From the NCBI RefSeq assembly GCF_014905095.1, contig NZ_CP041165.1, positions 1,426,001-1,490,000 on the forward strand: a stretch of DNA of 64,000 bases. Reading direction: 5' to 3'. This DNA is from Sulfurimonas marina. GTDB lineage: Bacteria; Campylobacterota; Campylobacteria; Campylobacterales; Sulfurimonadaceae. The translations under genes and the position numbers were made by a program. This document shows, piece by piece, positions 9,916-18,757 of the stretch; within the stretch, counting starts at the first letter, position 1; each line of letters opens with the position of its first letter. Below the pieces are notes generated by a model, which had not been told where the DNA came from, made no database searches, and saw only the letters and a program-made list of their open reading frames with translations.

Positions 9916-10015
9916 ACTTGCTTTTGCTCTTCCAACTAAAGATAATGAAGTGGTTATTATTAAAAAACCTGAAGGAAAGCTCGAACAAATTTCCCAATCT
10001 CTGCGAGACAGATAA
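9845..10015 (+). CDS. Single-helix 56-residue membrane protein, unknown
   Basis: ATG at 9845 is preceded by TTTTTAGGATATTT (ribosome site) and by a TATAAT at 9814-9819, which supports it over a longer frame opening at 9752. The product has one membrane helix (about 8-30, LILSLLSGILFSFIFIILAFAL) followed by a short charged tail (KKPEGKLEQISQSLRDR). No family is recognised. It converges with the next minus-strand gene, with only three bases between the stops, and overlaps the 5' end of the nuclease-like gene by 71 bases on the opposite strand. Confidence 0.5.
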   Translation: MSDFKLKLILSLLSGILFSFIFIILAFALPTKDNEVVIIKKPEGKLEQISQSLRDR

Positions 10016-10018
10016 ATT

Positions 10019-10528
10019 TTATAAGCTACTTTTCACTTCCATAAGTCGCAGCGTATCGTATGCACGCTTTGGTTTTAATTTAATTGCACAATATTTTAAA
10101 GCTTCTAAACACGTTAGAAGATAATCTAAATCATCTTTTTTCATTAATTCATACAGTAATACTTGTGCATCGTGGATACGAAGGTTTCTTGCGACACCTA
10201 GATTTTTATGTGCCAGTTCTCTAAACGGGGTATAATCCAGCTCTTCTTGATGTGCTTTAGAGTCTTGGAGTTTTTTTAAATATAGTTCAAACTGTACAAC
10301 AGATTTTGTCACTTGCTCCACATAATCTTCCACAAGTTGTTCTACCAACTCTTGATCGAGACCTAGCTCTTCTACAGCTGCAGCAGGATTGTATGCATAG
10401 TTTTCTATATCTAAATGTGAAAGTTCAAATACAAACAGTTCGTGACATAGTATCTCTGCTTGTTCTGATAGTGTGATAGGATCGGTTTCATGTATGTTTG
10501 TAATATAATATTCAAGTTTCTCTAACAT
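10019..10528 (-). CDS. Soluble all-helical protein, unknown
   Basis: About 169 residues from the ATG at 10528; a TTG two codons upstream is also possible. The sequence is leucine- and glutamate-rich with predicted helices throughout (EILCHELFVFELSHLDIENY, ELVEQLVEDYVEQVTKSVVQF, ALKYCAIKLKPKRAYDTLRLM). It has no signal peptide or membrane segment. I recognise no domain. A hairpin with a U-tract ends about five bases upstream of the start codon and there is no Shine-Dalgarno sequence, which is unusual (see findings). It lies downstream of htpG on the same strand. Confidence 0.65.
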   Translation of the reverse strand: MLEKLEYYITNIHETDPITLSEQAEILCHELFVFELSHLDIENYAYNPAAAVEELGLDQELVEQLVEDYVEQVTKSVVQFELYLKKLQDSKAHQEELDYTPFRELAHKNLGVARNLRIHDAQVLLYELMKKDDLDYLLTCLEALKYCAIKLKPKRAYDTLRLMEVKSSL

Positions 10529-10532
10529 TAAC

Positions 10533-10569
10533 AAAAAGATAACATATTTTTATATTAAGTTATCTTTTT
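10533..10569 (-). terminator. Hairpin terminator downstream of htpG
   Basis: Arms of 11 bases (AAAAAGATAAC / GTTATCTTTTT) surround a 15-base AT-rich loop. On the minus strand it reads A-tract, stem, U-tract, typical of a Rho-independent terminator. It lies about 65 bases after the htpG stop and directly before the next start codon. Confidence 0.6.
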
Positions 10570-10592
10570 TGCTAGAAAATGTTATTTAATAT

Positions 10593-10628
10593 AGTGTTAG
10601 AGTGCTACAAAAACACTCATTTAACACT
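10593..10628. repeat. Bulged inverted repeat in the htpG 3' region
   Basis: AGTGTTA+GAGTG pairs with CACTC+TAACACT around a 9-base loop with a three-base bulge. On the plus strand it is followed by T6, but no plus-strand gene ends here. It may simply be part of the htpG 3' processing or termination region. Confidence 0.45.
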
Positions 10629-10631
10629 TTT

Positions 10632-12524
10632 TTATAATGCTTTTGTGATAATTCTGTTAAGTCTTGTAACAAAATCAGCAGTATCTTTTAACTCTTGACC
10701 ATCAAATAGTTTAGCTTGATCAAGAAGTACATGTGCAGCATCTGCTATCAGATTTTGATCAGCAGAGTCTTTTAATTTTTTGATAAGCTCATGGTTAGGG
10801 TTTACCTGTAAGATTGGAGCCGGTTCTTCTACATCACCACCCTGACCCATCTGTTTCATCATTTGTGCCATCATATATGCAGGGTCTTCTTTATCTGCTT
10901 TGATCGCAACTGCAGATTCAACAAGTTCAGGTGCTACTTCTACAGATTTTACCTCTTCACCTAACATATCTTTGATCTCTGTTGTAAAACCTTCAAACTC
11001 TTTTGAAAGCTCCTCTTTTGCTTTTTGCTCCTCTTCACTCTCTTCTAGCTTCGCATCTGTAACATTTACAAGTTTGTACTCTTTATATTCCGTAACCATT
11101 GGGAATATGATAGTATCTACCTCTTCATTAAGTACAAGAACGTCGATATTTTTCGCTTTAAACTTCTCTAATACAGGAGATTTTTTGAGCATATCTAGAG
11201 ATGATTTACCAGTGATGTAATAGATCTCTTTTTTCTCTTCATCAACAGATTTTACAAACTCTTCGATCGTAGTTTGCTCTTCAGAGTTAAGTGTATTGAA
11301 TTTTAATAGTTCTAAAATCTTCTCACGGTTTGCGAAGTCATTATAAAGTCCCTCTTTAAGAACGTTTCCAAATTCTTTATAGAAAGTATCGTATTTCTCA
11401 GGAGACTTTTTCATCATCTTAGCAAGTTCAGAAAGTACTTTTTTCACAGATGCATTTTTAATTTTTGCCATTACAGCATTGCTTTGTAAGATCTCACGAG
11501 ATACATTTAGAGGTAAATCTTTTGAGTCAATCACACCGCGTAAAAATCTTAAGTATGTCGGCATAAGCTCTTTTTCATCATCTGTAATAAATACACGGTT
11601 AATGTAAAGCTTGATCCCTGATTGATAATCAACTCTGAAGATATCCATCGGTGCTTTGCTTGGGATATAGAAAAGTGTAGTGTATTCAATAGCACCTTCA
11701 GCTTTATTGTGCATCCATGTTAACGGCTCTTCGCTAGAGTGTGCAATCGTTTGGTAGAAATCTTTGTACTCTTCGTCACTTACTTCAGATTTTGCAATGC
11801 TCCAAAGTGCATTTGCTTTATTGATCTGCTCATTTTTTACTTCAGTTTTTGCAGGCTCTGTTTCGTTGCCTTCATCATCAGTTTTTGCCGGAATAGTTTC
11901 CTCTTTATCCATAAAAATTGCAAATGGGATATGGTTAGAATATTTCTTGATTAAAGATTCAAGTCTAAAAGTTTCAGTAAATTCTGTTTCATCATCGTTT
12001 AGGAAAAGTTTAATCTCTGTACCGTGACCCTCTTTAGTTGTTTCTTCGATGTCAAATTCACCGTCACCGTTACTTACCCATTTGTAAGCTTTCTCTTCAC
12101 CTGCTTTTTTTGTAGTAACCTCAACTTTTCCTGCTACCATAAATGCAGCATAGAAACCTACACCAAATTGTCCGATCAGTTGAGAATCCTCTTTTTGATC
12201 ACCACTTAAAGACTCTAAGAATGCTTTTGTACCTGATTTTGCGATTGTACCTAAGTTGTTCATTAGGTCCTCTTCGTTCATACCAATACCGCTGTCTATA
12301 ATTGTTAATGTTTTTTCATCTTTGTTCGGTAGTAGGTCGATACGAGGATTAAAGTTTATAGTTTTATATTTATCATCTGTTAAATGGAGCATATTAAGTT
12401 TGTCTAGTGCATCTGATGCATTTGAGATAAGCTCACGTAAAAAAATCTCTTTATTTGAATAGAGTGAATGTATCATTAAATGTAGTATTTGATTTGCTTC
12501 AGTTTGAAACTTATGTGTTGCCAT
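10632..12524 (-). CDS. htpG: Chaperone HtpG (bacterial Hsp90)
   Basis: This 630-residue protein has the GHKL ATPase domain at the N terminus (ELISNASDALDKL near 34-46, DSGIGMNEEDL, IGQFGVGFYAAFMVA), then the middle domain (DLPLNVSREILQSN) and a C-terminal dimerisation domain with an acidic linker. It is a cytosolic ATP-dependent folding chaperone. GGAAG lies before the ATG and a TAGAAT -10 lies about 28 bases upstream. The upstream region also holds alternating TTTAGT/ACTAAA half-sites that could bind a regulator. No CIRCE element is present upstream. Confidence 0.97.
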   Translation of the reverse strand: MATHKFQTEANQILHLMIHSLYSNKEIFLRELISNASDALDKLNMLHLTDDKYKTINFNPRIDLLPNKDEKTLTIIDSGIGMNEEDLMNNLGTIAKSGTKAFLESLSGDQKEDSQLIGQFGVGFYAAFMVAGKVEVTTKKAGEEKAYKWVSNGDGEFDIEETTKEGHGTEIKLFLNDDETEFTETFRLESLIKKYSNHIPFAIFMDKEETIPAKTDDEGNETEPAKTEVKNEQINKANALWSIAKSEVSDEEYKDFYQTIAHSSEEPLTWMHNKAEGAIEYTTLFYIPSKAPMDIFRVDYQSGIKLYINRVFITDDEKELMPTYLRFLRGVIDSKDLPLNVSREILQSNAVMAKIKNASVKKVLSELAKMMKKSPEKYDTFYKEFGNVLKEGLYNDFANREKILELLKFNTLNSEEQTTIEEFVKSVDEEKKEIYYITGKSSLDMLKKSPVLEKFKAKNIDVLVLNEEVDTIIFPMVTEYKEYKLVNVTDAKLEESEEEQKAKEELSKEFEGFTTEIKDMLGEEVKSVEVAPELVESAVAIKADKEDPAYMMAQMMKQMGQGGDVEEPAPILQVNPNHELIKKLKDSADQNLIADAAHVLLDQAKLFDGQELKDTADFVTRLNRIITKAL

Positions 12525-12598
12525 TTGACTTCCTTTTTTTTAAATTTGAGTAATTCTATCAAAATTTCGTTAATGAATGCAAATCATATCAATAAACT

Positions 12599-12627
12599 TT
12601 AGTCAAATAAACTAAACTTTATTTAGT
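12599..12627. promoter_or_regulatory. Alternating TTTAGT/ACTAAA half-sites, candidate operator
   Basis: TTTAGT, ACTAAA and TTTAGT follow one another with 6-base and 5-base spacers, so the central half-site can pair with either neighbour. The second pair forms a perfect 6-5-6 dyad at 12611-12627. It lies between the divergent htpG and 12664 genes, about 75 bases from the htpG start. The binding protein is unknown. Confidence 0.4.
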
Positions 12628-12651
12628 CTCATAAAAATTAATTTTTTAGGA

Positions 12652-12657
12652 TATAAT
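12652..12657 (+). promoter_or_regulatory. -10 box implying leaderless start at 12664
   Basis: A perfect TATAAT is followed by TCACTC and then ATG. Normal spacing from -10 to transcription start puts the first base of the mRNA at, or within two bases of, the start codon. Confidence 0.5.
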
Positions 12658-12663
12658 TCACTC

Positions 12664-12981
12664 ATGAATGTAAACTTTATAGATATGATGGAACCTACAC
12701 CGGTTTTGTTGACAAAAAAATGCAAGTTAATTGCGCTTCTTATTAGAATTTTTTTACAGTTTAGCATTTACCCTATAAGTGCTGTAGTTTGGTATATTTA
12801 CGGATGGTTTATAGCCGTTTTGACACTCTTTTTAGGTTTTGTTATTATAGGTATTATCCGTTCAAAACTACGAAACGATTCTATCCCCGTTAAACAAAGA
12901 GAATATAACTACAACGATCAAGGAATAGCTACTTGGTACACTGCTAAGCAATTTTGTTACCCGGAGGAGGTCAAACAATGA
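12664..12981 (+). CDS. Small membrane protein, unknown, coupled to DUF808 gene
   Basis: The 105-residue protein has two membrane helices (about 25-48 and 50-66, IRIFLQFSIYPISAVVWYIYG and WFIAVLTLFLGFVIIGII) and a hydrophilic tail. A TATAAT at 12652-12657 ends only six bases before the ATG, so the transcript may be leaderless; there is no ribosome site between. Its stop overlaps the next start as ATGA. No family recognised. Confidence 0.65.
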   Translation: MNVNFIDMMEPTPVLLTKKCKLIALLIRIFLQFSIYPISAVVWYIYGWFIAVLTLFLGFVIIGIIRSKLRNDSIPVKQREYNYNDQGIATWYTAKQFCYPEEVKQ

Positions 12982-13862
12982 CAGGTGGATTTTTTGCCGT
13001 TTTTGACGACATTGCAACTCTTTTAGACGACGCAGCTTCTATGACAAAAGTAGCTACAAAAAAAACGGCAGGAATCCTAGGTGATGATCTGGCTGTTAAT
13101 GCCCAAAAAGCTTCTAACTTTGCAGCTTCACGTGAGATACCCGTACTTTGGGCAATCACAAAAGGCTCTTTTATCAATAAACTCATCATCTTGCCCCTTG
13201 CTTTTTTACTTAGTTACTTTGCCTCTTGGGCGATTATTCCGATTTTAATGCTTGGTGGTGCTTATTTAGCTTATGAGGGTGCGGAGAAGATACTTGAATG
13301 GATACTTCCCCACAAACAACATAAACATGAAAACCCGGATCTCCAACTTACAGAAGATGAGATACTCTATATAGAAAAAGAGAAAATAAAGTCTGCAATT
13401 AAAACAGATTTTATCCTCTCGATTGAGATTGTAATTATGGCACTCGGTGTAGTTTTAAACGAAACACTTACTACTCAGATAATTGCCGTAAGTGTAGTAG
13501 CTTTTTTAGCAACTATCGGTGTATATGGGATAGTAACACTTATTGTACGTATGGATGATTTTGGTTTTCATCTTATAGAAAGAGCTGGAGAGGATAAACT
13601 ATTTCTCAAAAACATCGGTTTATTACTTGTCCGCTCACTTCCAAAAGTGATCAAAGCACTTACGGTGATCGGAACGCTGGCAATGCTTTTAGTTGCAGGT
13701 GGGATCTATATGCATAATATCCATCAGGTTCATCAGTTTTTCGATTTTCTTCCATCGATCGTAGCCGAGCTACTTATAGGACTTGTTCTAGGAGCTGTTG
13801 TTGTAGGATTTGAAAAAGTGTTCTTACAGCTAAAAAAAGTTATAATTCCGACAAAAAAATAA
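12978..13862 (+). CDS. DUF808 family inner-membrane protein
   Basis: About 294 residues from the ATG at 12978, which has GGAGG eight bases upstream and overlaps the previous stop. A start further up at 12954 would cover that ribosome site. TGGFFAVFDDIATLLDDAA followed by KKTAGILGDDLAVNAQKA is the conserved N terminus of DUF808 (YedI-like) proteins. Several membrane segments follow (LIILPLAFLLSYFASWAIIPILMLGG and three or more later). The molecular role of this family is not established. It forms an operon with the small membrane protein before it and probably the ABC-F gene after it. Confidence 0.85.
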   Translation: MTGGFFAVFDDIATLLDDAASMTKVATKKTAGILGDDLAVNAQKASNFAASREIPVLWAITKGSFINKLIILPLAFLLSYFASWAIIPILMLGGAYLAYEGAEKILEWILPHKQHKHENPDLQLTEDEILYIEKEKIKSAIKTDFILSIEIVIMALGVVLNETLTTQIIAVSVVAFLATIGVYGIVTLIVRMDDFGFHLIERAGEDKLFLKNIGLLLVRSLPKVIKALTVIGTLAMLLVAGGIYMHNIHQVHQFFDFLPSIVAELLIGLVLGAVVVGFEKVFLQLKKVIIPTKK

Positions 13863-13872
13863 GAACAATTTT

Positions 13873-15828
13873 ATGGCATTAATAGACTTACAAAACATTT
13901 CAAAACACTACTCTGCACAAAAGATCCTTGTAGAGATCGACTTTCACGTTGATGAGGGCGAACGTATCGTTATCATCGGTAAAAACGGAAGTGGAAAATC
14001 TACCTTGATGAAGATCGTAAACGGCACACTCGATGCCGATGAGGGTAAACGTATTATCCAAAACGATATCGAAGTAAAAATGCTCGATCAGCGCCCCGTT
14101 TTTGAAGAGGGACACAATGTTCGAGAAGCTGTTGAAGCGGGTCTTAAAGAGATCAATGCTGCAAAAGATCGTTACAATGAACTGACAAATCTTTTGGCTG
14201 AAGATTTTGAAAACAAAACACTCTTACGTGAGCATGAGAAACTTTCCAACTACATCGAACACCACTCTGCATGGAACTTGGATGATAAGATCGAGCGTAT
14301 CATCCAGCACTTCGATCTCAAACGTTATGAAGACAAACCAATAGCACTCTTAAGTGGTGGGGAGCAAAGACGTGTAGCCCTTGCCTCTTTACTTTTACAA
14401 AAACCAGATGTCCTTTTACTCGATGAGCCGACCAACCACCTTGACGTCTATATGGTTGAGTTCTTGGAGGAGCTCCTTTTAAAAGAAAAATTTACACTTG
14501 TATTTATCTCCCACGACCGTTACTTTATTGATAGAGTTGCAACAAAATCTATCGAAGTTGAAGATTGTGCATTACGTGAATATAAGGGTGGATATAGCGA
14601 CTACCTGCAACAAAAAGAGCTTTATCTACAAAACCTCCAAAAACAGCATGAGACCCTACTCTCCTTGCTCAAACGTGAAAATGAATGGTATTCACGCGGT
14701 GTTAGAGCACGTTTAAAAAGAAATGAAGGGCGTAAGGAGCGTCTCATGGAGTTGCGTGAAGCTGCAAAAAACAATCCTTCAAAAATCAGAAAAATGTCAA
14801 TGGAGTTGCAACGTGAAGCGAAACACTTCAACCGTGACAAAAGTATCAACAAACAAAAGATGCTTTTTGAGATCGAAGACCTCCATCTGAAACTTGGTGA
14901 TAAAGAGTTACTGCACGACTTCTCAACAAGAATCCTCCAAAAAGACGTAATCGCAATCGTTGGACCAAACGGAAGTGGAAAATCTACTCTTTTAAAAACA
15001 CTTCTCGGGCGTATTAAACCAACATCTGGAAAGATCAAACAAGGTGAATTTACTATCGGATATTTCGATCAACACCGTGAGATGTTGGATGATGATAAAA
15101 ACCTGATCGAGACATTCTGTCCACATGGTGGTGACCGTGTAAGTGTGCAGGGAAAAGATCTTCATGTATACGGCTATCTTAAGAACTTCCTTTTCCCTCG
15201 TGAATTTTTAGATAAAAAGATAGGGGTGCTTAGCGGTGGAGAGAAAAACCGTGTAGCACTTGCTCTGCTTTTTACAAAAAAAGTAGATATCCTGATCCTA
15301 GATGAGCCTACAAATGATCTAGATATCCCGACTATAAATATCCTAGAAGAGCAGCTTACAAACTTTCCAGGAGCCGTAATACTGGTAAGTCACGATAGAT
15401 ATTTTGTTGATAAGATCGCGAAAAAACTTTTTATATTCAAAAAAGATCAAACGATTGAAGAATCTTACCAGGACTACAGTGAATACTTAGAACTTGAAAA
15501 AGAGTTACATGAACTTGATGAGATGGAAAAAGAGGCTGTTATTGAACAAGAGAAGCCTAAAGAGAATGTAAAAGAGAAACCAAAACCGGTCAAACTTACA
15601 TATAAAGAGAAAATTGCCCTAGAAAAACTCCCTCAAGAGATCGAAGAGCTTGAGAACACTATCGAAGAGAAAAACAACTGTTTAGCCGATCCTGAGTGTT
15701 ATGAGAAAATCGGTATCTCTGTTTTAGCAAAAGAGCTTGAAGAGATCGAAGCTCTTTATGAGCAGAAAGTGGAAGAACTTTTAAATATAGAGGAAAAACT
15801 AGAGGCTATTGAAAATGGGACATCATAA
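13873..15828 (+). CDS. ABC-F family ATPase (Uup/EttA-like)
   Basis: The 651-residue soluble protein has two ABC ATPase domains and no membrane segment. The first has GKNGSGKST near residue 36 and LLSGGEQRRVALA; the second has GPNGSGKST near 362 and LSGGEKNRVALA. A charged linker between them (REAAKNNPSKIRKMSMELQ region) and a long acidic/basic C-terminal coiled coil are typical of Uup-like ABC-F factors. These act on ribosomes or nucleic acid rather than in transport. Base composition is somewhat richer in GC than its neighbours, possibly codon bias. It overlaps the following transporter gene by 14 bases. Confidence 0.93.
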   Translation: MALIDLQNISKHYSAQKILVEIDFHVDEGERIVIIGKNGSGKSTLMKIVNGTLDADEGKRIIQNDIEVKMLDQRPVFEEGHNVREAVEAGLKEINAAKDRYNELTNLLAEDFENKTLLREHEKLSNYIEHHSAWNLDDKIERIIQHFDLKRYEDKPIALLSGGEQRRVALASLLLQKPDVLLLDEPTNHLDVYMVEFLEELLLKEKFTLVFISHDRYFIDRVATKSIEVEDCALREYKGGYSDYLQQKELYLQNLQKQHETLLSLLKRENEWYSRGVRARLKRNEGRKERLMELREAAKNNPSKIRKMSMELQREAKHFNRDKSINKQKMLFEIEDLHLKLGDKELLHDFSTRILQKDVIAIVGPNGSGKSTLLKTLLGRIKPTSGKIKQGEFTIGYFDQHREMLDDDKNLIETFCPHGGDRVSVQGKDLHVYGYLKNFLFPREFLDKKIGVLSGGEKNRVALALLFTKKVDILILDEPTNDLDIPTINILEEQLTNFPGAVILVSHDRYFVDKIAKKLFIFKKDQTIEESYQDYSEYLELEKELHELDEMEKEAVIEQEKPKENVKEKPKPVKLTYKEKIALEKLPQEIEELENTIEEKNNCLADPECYEKIGISVLAKELEEIEALYEQKVEELLNIEEKLEAIENGTS

Positions 15829-17230
15829 AACAAAAAATAAAATACTTCACCTAAAACAACTTGCCATTTTTATAGTCGGCATTTTGTTATGGTTTACTCC
15901 TACTCCGGATGGGCTTACACTCCAGGCCTGGCATCTTTTTGCTATATTTATCTCGGTAATTTTTGCAGTTATTATAGAAGCTTTTCCTATCTTTACAGCT
16001 TCTATTATAGGAGTAAGCTTTAGCATACTAACCTCTACACTTTCCGCAAAAGAAGCCTACAGCGGATTTTCCCAAAGTTTTATCCTTTTAATCATCGTCG
16101 CTTTTTTGATCGCACGCGGGGTTATTAAATCTGGTCTTGGGAAAAGAATAGCATTTTTAATTATCAAAAAATTTGGCAAATCCTCTTTAGGACTGGGATA
16201 CTCTATGATCGCAGCAGATATGTTCATTGCCCCTGCTTTTCCAAGTAATACGGCGCGTAGTGGTGTATTGTTTCCGATCGTAAATGCTCTTGCAGCAGAC
16301 AGCGGTTCTAAAGTGGCTGATGGAACAAGAAAAAAACTGGGAGCTTATTTGATGATGACATCAATGGCCGGAATTACAATCTCATCAGCGATGTGGCTCA
16401 CGGCGATGGCAGCAAATCCCGCGGGAGTAAAAATGGCTGAGGAGTTTGGAATAAACATTAGCTACGGTTCATGGGCATTAGCTGCATCACTTCCAACTCT
16501 CCTAGCATTCATTGCAATTCCATGGGTTCTGTTTAAAATATTTCCACCTGAGATAAAAGAGACACCAGATGCACCGCAAATTGCTGAGAGAGAGCTTGAG
16601 CATATGGGGCCTGTGCACAAAAACGAATATATTATGGGCTTTACATTTATTGCAATGGTCACATTATGGGTACTTTCCCCTGCATTTGGCTTTGATAAAA
16701 CAGCCATCGCTTTTTTAGGCTTGGCTGCTATCATGATTACAAATATTTTTACTTTAGAAGATTTGGCCCAAGAGGGTCGAGCCTTAGGAACACTCGTATG
16801 GTTTGCCATTTTATACTCTATGAGTTCTGAGTTAAACCATTTAGGTTTTATGTCTTGGCTAGGGGCTCATATATCTGAATTTGTAGTTGGTTATTCTTGG
16901 CAAATGATCTACATCATACTTGTACTCTCATATGTAGCTATCCACTACTTTTTCGTATCTCAAACAGCACAGATGTTGGCACTCTTTTCGGTCTTTTTAG
17001 GTGTAGGTGTTGAGACAGGTGTACCTGCTGAGCTCTTAGCATTAATGCTTTTATTTGCGACAAATTTCAATGCTATGATCACACCGCAAGGGTCTTCCGC
17101 AAATGTTATCTATCTCGGTTCTGGATATATTGAATCTAAAGAGGTTTATAAATACGGTGGAGTAATTACGCTGTTAAATAGCTTTATCTACCTAACTGTT
17201 GGAAGTTTTTGGATTATTTCAGTGATTTAA
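15815..17230 (+). CDS. SLC13/DASS-type anion:sodium symporter
   Basis: About 471 residues from the ATG at 15815; an in-frame TTG at 15809 is possible. It has about a dozen hydrophobic segments. Family marks include AFPSNTARSGVLFP, LTAMAANPAG and the late NFNAMITPQGSSANVIYLGSGYI, the substrate- and sodium-binding SNT-like motif. It fits the divalent anion:sodium symporter (DASS) family that carries dicarboxylates or similar anions. It overlaps the ABC-F gene by 14 bases, so translation is probably coupled. A second DASS gene lies at 45893-47254. Confidence 0.88.
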   Translation: MGHHKTKNKILHLKQLAIFIVGILLWFTPTPDGLTLQAWHLFAIFISVIFAVIIEAFPIFTASIIGVSFSILTSTLSAKEAYSGFSQSFILLIIVAFLIARGVIKSGLGKRIAFLIIKKFGKSSLGLGYSMIAADMFIAPAFPSNTARSGVLFPIVNALAADSGSKVADGTRKKLGAYLMMTSMAGITISSAMWLTAMAANPAGVKMAEEFGINISYGSWALAASLPTLLAFIAIPWVLFKIFPPEIKETPDAPQIAERELEHMGPVHKNEYIMGFTFIAMVTLWVLSPAFGFDKTAIAFLGLAAIMITNIFTLEDLAQEGRALGTLVWFAILYSMSSELNHLGFMSWLGAHISEFVVGYSWQMIYIILVLSYVAIHYFFVSQTAQMLALFSVFLGVGVETGVPAELLALMLLFATNFNAMITPQGSSANVIYLGSGYIESKEVYKYGGVITLLNSFIYLTVGSFWIISVI

Positions 17231-17231
17231 T

Positions 17232-17258
17232 AAAGTAGAGAAAAGCTCTCTCTACTTT
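17232..17258. terminator. Bidirectional terminator between DASS and DAHP synthase genes
   Basis: A perfect 10-bp stem (AAAGTAGAGA / TCTCTACTTT) surrounds a 7-base loop. It lies between two convergent genes and covers the stop codon of the minus-strand gene. Confidence 0.75.
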
Positions 17259-18601
17259 TGTGCTTCTTTTAAAGAATCTGCGATTAGGAATGCAAGTTCT
17301 AAAGATTGATCAGCATTTAGACGTGGGTCACAATGTGTGTGGTAACGTGAGCTTAAATCCTCTTCCGTTACTGTAAATACACCACCGATACATTCAGTTA
17401 CATTTTTACCAGTCATCTCTAAGTGAACACCACCTGCATGAGTACCTTCAGATTTATGAACTTGGAAGAACTGTTTCATCTCAGTTAAGATATCATCAAC
17501 CGGACGAGTTTTATAGTTGTTTGAAGACTTGATTGTGTTTCCATGCATTGGATCACATGACCAAACTACATTTAAGCCCTCTTTCTCAACAGCACGGATA
17601 AGTGACGGTAAACCTTCAGCTACTTTATTTGCACCCATTCGAACGATGATATTTAGACGACCTGCTTCATTTTCAGGGTTTACTGCATTTGCAAGACGTA
17701 CTAAATCTTCAGGGTCCATAGATGGTCCAGCTTTAATACCGATAGGGTTATGAATACCTTTCATATATTCAACATGAGCACCATCAAGTTGACGAGTTCT
17801 ATCACCGATCCAAACCATATGAGCAGCTACATTGTACCAGTCACCAGTGATTGAGTCTTGTCTTGTAAACGCCTCTTCATAAGGAAGTAATAACGCTTCA
17901 TGAGATGTATAGAAATCTGTTTCACGTAAAGTTCTATATGTTTTAGATGTAATACCACATGCTTCCATAAACTTAAGTGATTGTTGAATATCATCAGCAA
18001 GCTTTTCATACTTTTGCGTCACGTCACCTTGATGAGCAAAGTCTAAAGTCCATTTATGAACTTGATGTAGATCTGCTAAACCACCCGATGCAAATGCACG
18101 AAGTAAATTTTGTGTAGATGTAGCTTGGTTGTATGCTTTGATCATACGCTCAGGATCCGGTACACGAGCAGTTGAATTAAAATCAACAGAGTTAATAATA
18201 TCTCCACGATATGAGTCTAGTGTAACACCGTCTATAGTTTCCGTATCGCTTGATCTAGGTTTTGCAAACTGTCCACCTAAACGTCCAACTTTAACAACAG
18301 GAAGTCCACCTGCGTAAGTCATTACAACTGCCATCTGCATTAATGCTTTAAAAGTATCACGAATGTTATCTGCATGAAATTCACTAAAACTTTCAGCACA
18401 ATCACCACCCTGTAGTAAAAATGCTTTCCCGTTTGCAACATTTGCAAGTTGCTCTTTTAATGAACGAACCTCTCCAGCGAACACTAACGGCGGATAGTTT
18501 TTTAATTCAGCTAAAACATCATTCAACTTCCCTTGATCAGGATAAGTCGGTTGTTGTAAAATTGGTTTTTCTCTCCAGCTAGATGGGGTCCAAATACTCA
18601 T
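17252..18601 (-). CDS. Class II 3-deoxy-7-phosphoheptulonate (DAHP) synthase
   Basis: About 449 residues from the ATG at 18601 ([18 protein letters not shown]), chosen because AAGG lies eight bases upstream; two earlier in-frame ATGs begin a non-conserved extension. It condenses erythrose-4-phosphate and phosphoenolpyruvate, the first step to chorismate. Class II (plant-type) marks are [47 protein letters not shown] and [18 protein letters not shown]. The class II type, unlike the E. coli AroFGH type, is common in Campylobacterota. A TAGAAT -10 lies upstream. AroE and TrpE in this window act further along the same pathway. Confidence 0.95.
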   Translation of the reverse strand: MSIWTPSSWREKPILQQPTYPDQGKLNDVLAELKNYPPLVFAGEVRSLKEQLANVANGKAFLLQGGDCAESFSEFHADNIRDTFKALMQMAVVMTYAGGLPVVKVGRLGGQFAKPRSSDTETIDGVTLDSYRGDIINSVDFNSTARVPDPERMIKAYNQATSTQNLLRAFASGGLADLHQVHKWTLDFAHQGDVTQKYEKLADDIQQSLKFMEACGITSKTYRTLRETDFYTSHEALLLPYEEAFTRQDSITGDWYNVAAHMVWIGDRTRQLDGAHVEYMKGIHNPIGIKAGPSMDPEDLVRLANAVNPENEAGRLNIIVRMGANKVAEGLPSLIRAVEKEGLNVVWSCDPMHGNTIKSSNNYKTRPVDDILTEMKQFFQVHKSEGTHAGGVHLEMTGKNVTECIGGVFTVTEEDLSSRYHTHCDPRLNADQSLELAFLIADSLKEAQK

Positions 18602-18757
18602 AATCATAACCTTAAACATATTATTTTTCGCAATTCTATCTAATAATAGTTAAAATCAGTATGAGTTCTATCTTTTTTTAGCTATCTTTTATATAAAAGT
18701 TTTATTTATGGTTATTTTTTGTATAATCCCTTTTATAAAATTGATGGAGTTCCTTAA

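Noticed and set aside
10595-10625. CIRCE-like heat-shock operator near htpG
   Set aside because: The 9-base spacer matches, but the arms read GAGTG...CACTC, the reverse of CIRCE, and it lies downstream of htpG rather than at the promoter.
14622-15038. 138-residue minus-strand frame inside the ABC-F gene
   Set aside because: It is antisense to conserved ABC ATPase motifs, has no ribosome site and its composition mirrors the sense codons.
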